A stretch of 64,000 nucleotides of DNA, from positions 1,302,001 to 1,366,000 of the forward strand of contig OY970183.1 of NCBI GenBank assembly GCA_963708155.1. The letters are read 5' to 3'. Positions within the stretch are counted from its first letter, which is position 1. Every line of letters starts with the position of its first letter. Position numbers and translations under genes: made by a program. This document shows positions 58,119 to 64,000 of this stretch, one piece after another. This DNA is from Methylovirgula sp963708155. Lineage in GTDB: Bacteria; Pseudomonadota; Alphaproteobacteria; Rhizobiales; Beijerinckiaceae. The notes beneath the pieces are model-generated. The model was not told the DNA's origin and did not search any database. It saw nothing but the letters and a program-made list of their open reading frames with translations.

Positions 58119-59258
58119 ATGTCATATCTGACTTATGAACATCTGCGCGTCATCTGGTGGGTGCTGCTCGGCGTCCTGCTCATCGGCTTCGCAATCGCCG
58201 ACGGCTTTGACCTCGGCACCGCCATCCTGCTGCCCTTCGTCGCCAAGACCGACGGCGAGCGCCGCGTCGTCATCAACACGGTCGGGCCCGTGTGGGAAGG
58301 CAATCAGGTTTGGCTGATCCTCGGCGGCGGCGCCATCTTCGCCGCCTGGCCGCTTGTCTATGCCGTCTCATTCTCGGGCTTTTATCTCGCGATGTTGCTG
58401 GTGCTTTGCGCGCTGATCCTACGTCCCGCGGGCTTCAAATATCGCAGCAAGCTCGAAGGCACGCGCTGGCGCGAGACCTGGGACTGGCTGCTGTTTGTCG
58501 GCGGCTTCATCCCGGCGCTGATCTTTGGCGTCGCCGTCGGCAATGCCTTGCTCGGTGCGCCATTCACCTTCGACGATACGATGCGCATGACCTATCACGG
58601 CAATCTGTTCGGCCTGCTGACGCCGTTCGCCTTGCTGTGCGGACTGGTGTCGGTGGCCATGCTGACGATGCACGGCGGCGCCTGGCTCGCGGTCAAGACC
58701 GAGGGCCCGGTCGCGGCGCGCGCCCGCAGCGCGACGACATATGCAGGCCTCGCACTGATCGTCCTCTTCGCCCTCGGCGGTCTCTGGGTGAAATATCTCG
58801 ACGGCTACCAGATCGTCGGCGCGATCGCGCATGATGCCGCGTCGAACCCGCTCGGCAAGACCGTGGTGCGCAAGAGCGGCCAATGGCTCGCCAATTATTC
58901 CGCGCAGCCGTGGACCATTCTTGCGCCGATCCTGGGTTTTGGCGGGGCGGTACTGGCGATCCTCGCGACGCGGGCGAAGTTTGCGATCGGCGCCTTCATC
59001 GCGACAGCGCTTTCGGTCGCCGGTGTCGTCGCGACGGCGGGTCTTAGCCTGTTCCCCTTCATCCTGCCGTCGTCATCCGATCCGTCGGCCAGCCTGACGG
59101 TGTGGGATGCATCCTCAAGCCAGACGACCTTGTTCATCATGCTGATCGCCGCGCTTATCTTCGTCCCGATCATCCTCGCCTATACGTCGTTCATCTACTA
59201 CGTGCTGCGCGGCAAGGTGACAGAAGACAAGGTCGAAGCCGATCACTTCAGCTATTGA
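58119..59258 (+). CDS. cydB: Cytochrome bd ubiquinol oxidase subunit II
   Basis: A 379-residue, eight- or nine-helix partner of CydA. It starts YLTYEHLRVIWWVLLGVLLI with the conserved ADGFDLG then INTVGPVWEGNQVWLI. No haem ligands. Followed 15 bp later by cydX. No cydDC exporter genes follow in this window. Confidence 0.95.
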   Translation: MSYLTYEHLRVIWWVLLGVLLIGFAIADGFDLGTAILLPFVAKTDGERRVVINTVGPVWEGNQVWLILGGGAIFAAWPLVYAVSFSGFYLAMLLVLCALILRPAGFKYRSKLEGTRWRETWDWLLFVGGFIPALIFGVAVGNALLGAPFTFDDTMRMTYHGNLFGLLTPFALLCGLVSVAMLTMHGGAWLAVKTEGPVAARARSATTYAGLALIVLFALGGLWVKYLDGYQIVGAIAHDAASNPLGKTVVRKSGQWLANYSAQPWTILAPILGFGGAVLAILATRAKFAIGAFIATALSVAGVVATAGLSLFPFILPSSSDPSASLTVWDASSSQTTLFIMLIAALIFVPIILAYTSFIYYVLRGKVTEDKVEADHFSY

Positions 59259-59273
59259 GAAAGGGAAGACTCC

Positions 59274-59405
59274 ATGTGGTACTTCAGTTGGGTTCTCGGA
59301 TTGGGACTCGCCTGCTCCTTCGCCATTCTCAACGCCATGTGGCTTGAAGTGAGGGATTCCGACGCGCGCGCCAAGGAGAACGGCTATTCGAACAATCATC
59401 ACTAA
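59274..59405 (+). CDS. cydX: Cytochrome bd small subunit CydX
   Basis: A 43-residue single-helix protein, MWYFSWVLGLGLACSFAILN then AMWLEVRDSD, matching the CydX pattern (short W-rich start and the conserved Trp-Leu-Glu). It stabilises the bd haems in E. coli. AAGGGAAGAC lies ahead of the ATG. It is easily missed because of its size. Confidence 0.9.
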   Translation: MWYFSWVLGLGLACSFAILNAMWLEVRDSDARAKENGYSNNHH

Positions 59406-59426
59406 AAGTTAAGAACGGGTCGTTGA

Positions 59427-59458
59427 GGGCGCTCGCGAATTGTTCGCGGGCGCCCTTT
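59427..59458 (+). terminator. Intrinsic terminator of the cyd operon
   Basis: GGGCGCTCGCGAA pairs with TTCGCGGGCGCCC (one G-U) in a 13-bp stem followed by only TTT. Stem strength makes it a plausible terminator even with the short T-run. Confidence 0.65.
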
Positions 59459-59468
59459 GCATGGCGCC

Positions 59469-60388
59469 CTAGCGGGGGAAGGCACCCGTAACCCCGCGCG
59501 GCGCAACGGCGCTTGGCGGAAGGCGTTGTCGCAACGCGTCGATAAATGCCCGCACCCGGGCAGGCATGTGCGTGCGGGTCGGGAAAACGGCCCATATCCC
59601 AACTTCCAGCGGTTCGACGTCAGCGAGGACGATACGCTGCAATTCTCCGCGCGCGATCTGCTCGTGCACGTCCCAGTAGGTCAGCATGGCGATGCCGACG
59701 CCCGCGATGCAGGCTGCTCGCACCGCGTCGACGGTGCTGGCCGATAAGGGGCCACTAATCCGAACTCGGTGCAGTCTCGCCGCCCCGCGTGAATGGCCAA
59801 GCGTCCATCGCATGAAGCTTGATGCAGGGATGGCTCACCAGGTCTTCTGTCGTGGCGGGTTGTCCGAAGCGTGCGACGTAGCCCGGCGATGCGATGAGCG
59901 TAAACGGATTGTCGGCCACCCTCGTCGCTATCATGTCCGAAGGCTTCATCTCCGCCACGCGAACGGCCACATCCAGTCCTGCCGTCGCAATGTCGATGAC
60001 ACCGTCGCTCAGAGTCAGATCGACTCGTAGCGCGGGGTTGTCGGCGATCAACTCGGCCACGACAGGGACAACGACGGAGTGGCCGATGACGTTCGGCGCA
60101 GTAATCTTCAACACGCCCGAGAGGCCGGAGCCACCGGACGAGACCGAGTCGAACGCCGAATCGCGAGCTTCCATGAGGGTGACCGCGTGAGGCAAGAAGG
60201 CCTCTCCCTCGGGAGTCAGCGATAGGGATCGCGTCGTGCGGTGGAACAGGCGCGCGCCCAACTCGGCTTCGAGGCCTGCCAATCTGTCGGCTGACCAACA
60301 TCGGCGTCGTGCCCATCTGACGCGCCGCAGCCGACAGGCTGCCGACGGACGCGATGGCGCGAAACAGAGCCACATCTGCGAGATCCAT
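59469..60388 (-). CDS. LysR-family regulator, two apparent frameshifts
   Basis: Three minus-strand ORFs join into about 306 residues: HTH start MDLADVALFRAIASVGSLSA, then after a +1 shift near 60279-60282 (restores SRQIAGLEAELGARLF) the linker and effector domain (ARLFHRTTRSLSLTPEG, FDSVSSGGSGLSGVLKITAP), and after a second +1 shift near 59780 the C-terminus (ISGPLSASTVDAVRAACIAG). Divergent from the old-yellow-enzyme gene, which it probably controls. Confidence 0.85.
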
Positions 60389-60533
60389 ATTTTAACGATA
60401 AGCGATATATTGCTTATCGTCCACCCCATCTTCTGCGTCCCACCCGCAAGAGCTAAATCTAGCGCCAACAAGCGGGTGATCCTTCGCTTTTAAGCTGAAA
60501 GCGCCCGATTTGATGCTTCTGGAGGTCTGGACG

Positions 60534-61639
60534 ATGGACATTGACACTAGCGCGCTTTTCGCGCCGATCGTTATAAACGGCCATACCGTGAAGAACCGCC
60601 TCTCTGTCGCGCCGATGACGCGCATCTCGGCGACCCAGGATGGCCGGGCGACCGAGACGATGACCCGCTACTACGAGCGTTTCGCGCGAGGTGGCTTCGG
60701 GACAGTCATCACCGAAGGCATCTACACCGATCAGGCGTTCTCGCAGGGCTACGTCCATCAGCCCGGCATGACTGACGAAGCGCAGGCCAATGCCTGGAAG
60801 CCGGTCGTCAACGGCATCAAGGCGCACGGCGCGCTCGCCATCGCCCAGATGATGCATGCCGGCGCAATCAGCCAGGGTAATCGCTTTCGCGACACCACGG
60901 TGGGGCCGTCTCCGGTCCAGCCGAAGGGCGAACAGATGACGTTCTACCACGGTAAGGGCCGCTACGCCCTGCCGGCCGCGATTACGGAGGCGCAGATCGC
61001 CGACGCCATCAACGGCTTTGCTGAGTCGGCGGGGCGCGCAATCGAGGTTGCCGGGTTTGATGCAATCGAGATCCATGGCGCCAATGGATATCTTCTCGAC
61101 CAGTTTTTGACCGACTACGCCAACACCAGAGCGGATCCGTGGGGCGGCGCCACGGAGAACCGCGTGCGTTTGATCCTCGAAACCTTCAAGGCGGTGCGAG
61201 CGAAGGTCGGCGCCAAGGTGCCGGTCGGGGTCCGCATCTCTCAAGGCAAGGTGAACGACTACCATCACAAGTGGGCCGATGCGGAGCGCGATGCCGAAAT
61301 CATCTTCGGCAGCCTCGCGGAGGCCGGCGCGGACTTCATCCATGTGACCGAATTCGAGGCGTGGAAGCCGGCATTTCGCCGCGGGCGGTCCGTCGTTGAT
61401 GCGCCTCGCCAAGCGCTACGCGCCCAAAGCAGCGATCTTTGCCAATGGCAGTCTGCACAATGTCGAGCAGGCGGTGGCTGCGCTGGACGACGGCGCCGAT
61501 ATCATCACCATCGCCCGCGGGGCCCTGGCAAATCCCGACTTACCGAGGCGTTGGTCCGATCGAGGCGTCCTCAACGACTTCGATCCCGACGATCCTTGGC
61601 CCGATCGCCAACATCAAGGAAGCCGAGCTGGCGATGTAA
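60534..61639 (+). CDS. NADH:flavin oxidoreductase (old yellow enzyme), two frameshifts
   Basis: An FMN-dependent ene-reductase-like TIM barrel. N-terminal LFAPIVINGHTVKNRLSVAP, then MTRISATQDGRATE, MMHAGAISQGN, EIHGANGYLLDQFLTDYAN and VGVRISQGKVND. Breaks at 61374-61376 (extra T; restores WKPAFAAGGPSLMRLAKRYA) and about 61586 (restores FDPTILGPIANIKEAELAM). Repaired length is about 368 residues. GGAGG precedes the ATG. Reduces activated alkenes or nitro groups; divergent LysR suggests substrate-inducible control. Confidence 0.85.
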
Positions 61640-61688
61640 AGGCAATTCGATTGAGGATCGCCGAGAACATAAATGGGAGTCGATTGAA

Positions 61689-62182
61689 ATGGGTAGCGTC
61701 GCAATATTCTGGATGCAGCTTCTCGTGAGTTGCGCTGTCGTCTTCGCCATCGTCGCGGCGTGGTACGTCTGGCCTTCGCTAATCAAAATTCCCCGCAACT
61801 CCGCTCTGATCCGCTGCTCTTCGTGCATGTGCCCCGCTACGTGGGCATGACCGAATTGGTTCCGGGTATGGTCGATCCCAAACTGCCCAACGAGTTCGTT
61901 TCCAGTGCGGCTTACGGCGATCTTTTAGAAGCGGCGCTGGCCCTCGCTTCGATCTTTGCTCTGCGGAGCAACTGGCGCGGTGCTGTTCCTCTAGTGTGGG
62001 TGACCAACACCTGGGGATTCGTGGACCTGCTAAACGGCGTGCGCGGCGTCCTGCAGTTGAACGTGCCGAGCTTCAATTTAGCTACCTTTTGGTATGTCTA
62101 CACGTTTTACGCTCCCTTGGTGCTTATTTCGCATTTGATGATCTTTTGGATTTTGATCAAATCCGGGTCCTGGAGGAAATGA
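61689..62182 (+). CDS. Small membrane protein, one apparent frameshift
   Basis: Starts MGSVAIFWMQLLVSCAVVFA in one frame and continues after about 61806-61808 in another with LLFVHVPRYVGMTELVPGMV, for about 165 residues and four membrane helices (final one LVLISHLMIFWILIKSG). This shift fits one missing base, unlike the others in the window. No family recognised; near the oxidoreductase gene (50 bp). Confidence 0.6.
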
Positions 62183-62339
62183 TGCCCCAGACATCCGCCA
62201 GGGGGACAAGGGGCTAGATCGAAGCGCCCCTCAAGGCCGCCCGCATGCCCCATTACGGCGAGCACAGCCAGCTTAAGTGGGGATCTCGACGCGCCTCGCC
62301 GCGACCCCATCATAACGCTCTGATTTCTTGAAGAAAATT

Positions 62340-62414
62340 TGGAGCGGGCGAAGGGATTCGAACCCTCGACCCCAACCTTGGCAAGGTTGTGCTCTACCCC
62401 TGAGCTACACCCGC
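62340..62414 (-). tRNA. tRNA-Gly (anticodon GCC)
   Basis: On the minus strand the sequence starts GCGGGTGTAGCTCAGGGGTA and ends TTCGAATCCCTTCGCCCGCT then CCA. Acceptor GCGGGTG/CGCCCGC, D-arm GCTC/GAGC, anticodon loop TTGCCAA (GCC, Gly) and T-arm GAGGG/CCCTT with TTCGAAT are all intact. CCA is encoded. Confidence 0.96.
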
Positions 62415-62627
62415 ATCCGCGCCGGGGCAGGCCCAGCGTCCCGGCTATATGCCGCAAACCTTCCGCCATTGCAATCAAGCCGGCGCCATAAAAATTTGCC
62501 CGGTCCGGCCCGTCGCCGCCTTACTTTACCCTCGCCTTCAAAAAACTGGCGTGCAGTTGCGAAAAGCTTGACCCCGTCGCATCTATGCAGGATGCGCAGA
62601 GCACGGGCGGACCCAGGGAGAGGGCGG

Positions 62628-63537
62628 ATGGTGCAGCGATCGGAACAGGGGACGGATGTGCTGCCGGAGGCGCCGGTTTCCAAGGCGACGACAGCGGCAA
62701 CCTTCGCCAACGACGTGCTGACCGAATCCGGCCGTCAGCCGGTCCTCGTCGATTTCTGGGCGCCCTGGTGCCAGCCCTGTAAGCAATTGACTCCGGTGCT
62801 CGAAAAGGCGGTGAAGGCGGCGCAGGGCAAGGTCAAGCTCGTCACCATGAACATCGACGAGCATCCGCAGATCGCCGGTCAGCTCGGCATCCGCTCGATT
62901 CCGGCCGTCATCGCCTTCCAGCGCGCGCCAGCCGGTCGACGGCTTTATGGGCGCCTTGCCGGAAAGCCAGGTGCGCGGCTTTATCGAGCGCCTCGTCGGC
63001 CCGCTGCCCGAGCGAAGAAGATTTGCGCGGCGTTGCCGAGGCGGCGCTGGCGGCCGGCGACCCGCTCGCCGCGCTCGAAATCTTCCGCGCCCTCCATACC
63101 GAGAACCCGGACGATATCGGCGCCCGCGGCGGCCTGATCAAGCGCGAGCGTCGCGGCGGGCGAACTCGCGGAGGCCGAAAGGCTTCTGGCGGAGCGTGCC
63201 GGCGAGCGCTGCGCAGGATCCGGCGATCAGCGGTGCGCGGGCGGCGCTCGAGGCCGCGATCCAGGCGGCCGGCGTCGGCGAGCTCGGCGAGCTCGAGCGC
63301 CGCGTCGCCGCAGAACCGAACAATCACCAGGCGCGTTACGATCTGGCGATCGCGCTCAATGCGCAGGGGCGGCGGAATGAGGCGGCCGACGCGCTGCTCG
63401 CCATCATCAAACGCGAACGCGACTGGAACGAGGCGGCCGCCCGCAAGCAATTGCTGCAATTCTTCGAGGCTTGGGGCAACATGGATGCGGCGACCAGCGC
63501 CGCGCGGCGCAAACTTTCTGCGCTGCTCTTCTCCTGA
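62628..63537 (+). CDS. Thioredoxin-domain TPR co-chaperone (YbbN-like), four frameshifts
   Basis: The thioredoxin domain has LVDFWAPWCQPCKQLTPVLE (active-site WCQPC) and SIPAVIAFQRG. The C-terminal part carries TPR-like helices (VAEAALAAGDPLAALEIFRA and YDLAIALNAQGRRNEAADAL), as in YbbN/CnoX. Four +1 breaks: about 62923-62928 (restores QRGQPVDGFMGALP), 63013, 63143 and 63195. Repaired, it gives about 302 residues. Four insertions within 275 bp point to poor sequence here. Confidence 0.82.
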
Positions 63538-63564
63538 TCCCAGCCCGGGGCGAGGCATAGGCAT

Positions 63565-64000
63565 ATGAGCATCAACAAACCCTATCGCGGGGCGGGCGAT
63601 CTGCCGGATGTCATTCCGGTATTTCCTTTGTCGGGGGCCTTGCTGCTGCCGCGCGGGGAATTGCCGCTGAATATTTTCGAGCCGCGCTATCTCGCGATGA
63701 TCGATGATGCGCTCGCGACGCATCGCATTGATCGGCCTGATTCAGCCGGACGGCGAAGCGGCGGACAGAAGAAGCAACGCCGGCGCTGCAATCCATCGGC
63801 TGCGCCGGACGCCTCACGCAATTCGCCGAAACCGGCGACGGGCGCTATCTCATTACGCTGACGGGCATCGCGCGCTTCCGCATGTCCGAGGAAATCGCCG
63901 CGCAGACGCTTTATCGCCAGGGCCGCGTCGATTTCTCCGACTTCCGGGGCGATTTCACGCCAAGCGTGGGCGAAGAGGCGGTCGATCGCGAAAGCGTGTT
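63565..64000 (+). CDS. LON-domain protein, 3' truncated, two frameshifts
   Basis: Begins DVIPVFPLSGALLLPRGELP, then LNIFEPRYLAMIDDAL, the N-terminal LON/ATP-dependent protease substrate-binding-like (ASCH/PUA-like) domain of small stand-alone LON proteins. Breaks at 63728-63729 (restores RMIGLIQPDG) and about 63767 (restores ADEEATPALQSIGCAGRLTQ). The frame is open to the window edge (ends ...RESV). Located 27 bp after the thioredoxin-TPR gene, a common pairing. Confidence 0.85.

Overview
The window is a high-GC, gene-dense bacterial chromosome segment with no plasmid, prophage, IS element or CRISPR signature. A complete PhyR-NepR-EcfG general stress cassette with EcfG-type promoters, Zur- and FNR/FixK-type boxes of alphaproteobacterial form, short palindromic repeats of the kind common in Hyphomicrobiales, and small families usual in that order (DUF2937, DUF2852, DUF2237, DUF6496, DUF1348) point to an alphaproteobacterium of the Hyphomicrobiales (Rhizobiales). 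A Beijerinckiaceae-like relative is my guess, not something the sequence proves.

Layout. 1-6.9 kb: end of a WD40 protein, DUF2937, thiD, mscL, an LTXXQ protein, a GT-C-like membrane protein, a small J-domain-like protein and pxpA. 6.9-10.3 kb: stress block with ecfG-nepR facing phyR across back-to-back EcfG promoters, then a holin-like/DUF883 membrane pair and a KGG-repeat stress protein behind a consensus EcfG promoter. 10.4-18.4 kb: small secreted and membrane proteins, TerB, a glutamine amidotransferase, xerD, aroK-aroB-corC, a bicupin oxalate decarboxylase and greA. 18.8-33 kb: carB, DUF2237, a chemoreceptor, a candidate sRNA, a glycosyltransferase, an aspartate aminotransferase, uvrB, an AT-richer HNH-like gene and a retropepsin-like protein. 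33-45 kb: cytochrome b561, a COG0523 GTPase behind a Zur-like box, an extensin-like lipoprotein, CorA, arfB, DUF3617, DUF2852, TetR, a cytoplasmic chemoreceptor, UvrD, DUF6496 and a second amidotransferase. 45-48.9 kb: LysR/YeiH, a tautomerase, DUF1348 and an XRE regulator.

49-59.4 kb is the bioenergetic core. hyfB-C-E-F-G-I encodes a hydrogenase-4/complex-I-like membrane complex whose large subunit lacks part of the nickel-binding cysteine set and which has no maturation genes nearby. It is followed by a compact cytochrome bd operon, cydP-cydA-cydB-cydX, downstream of a perfect FNR/FixK box. 59.5-64 kb holds a LysR regulator divergent from an old-yellow-enzyme gene, a small membrane protein, tRNA-Gly(GCC), a thioredoxin-TPR protein and the start of a LON-domain protein.

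Caution for users: thirteen genes, including carB, aroB and uvrB, read correctly only if about 25 single-base indels are repaired. At least 24 are extra bases. They occur at 5.6-32 kb and 54-64 kb, with none seen between 32 and 54 kb. I read these as sequencing or assembly errors and annotate the genes as intact CDS spans with the breakpoints noted. No evidence of a wholly new system was found. The most unusual item is the Hyf-like complex with an incomplete metal site.
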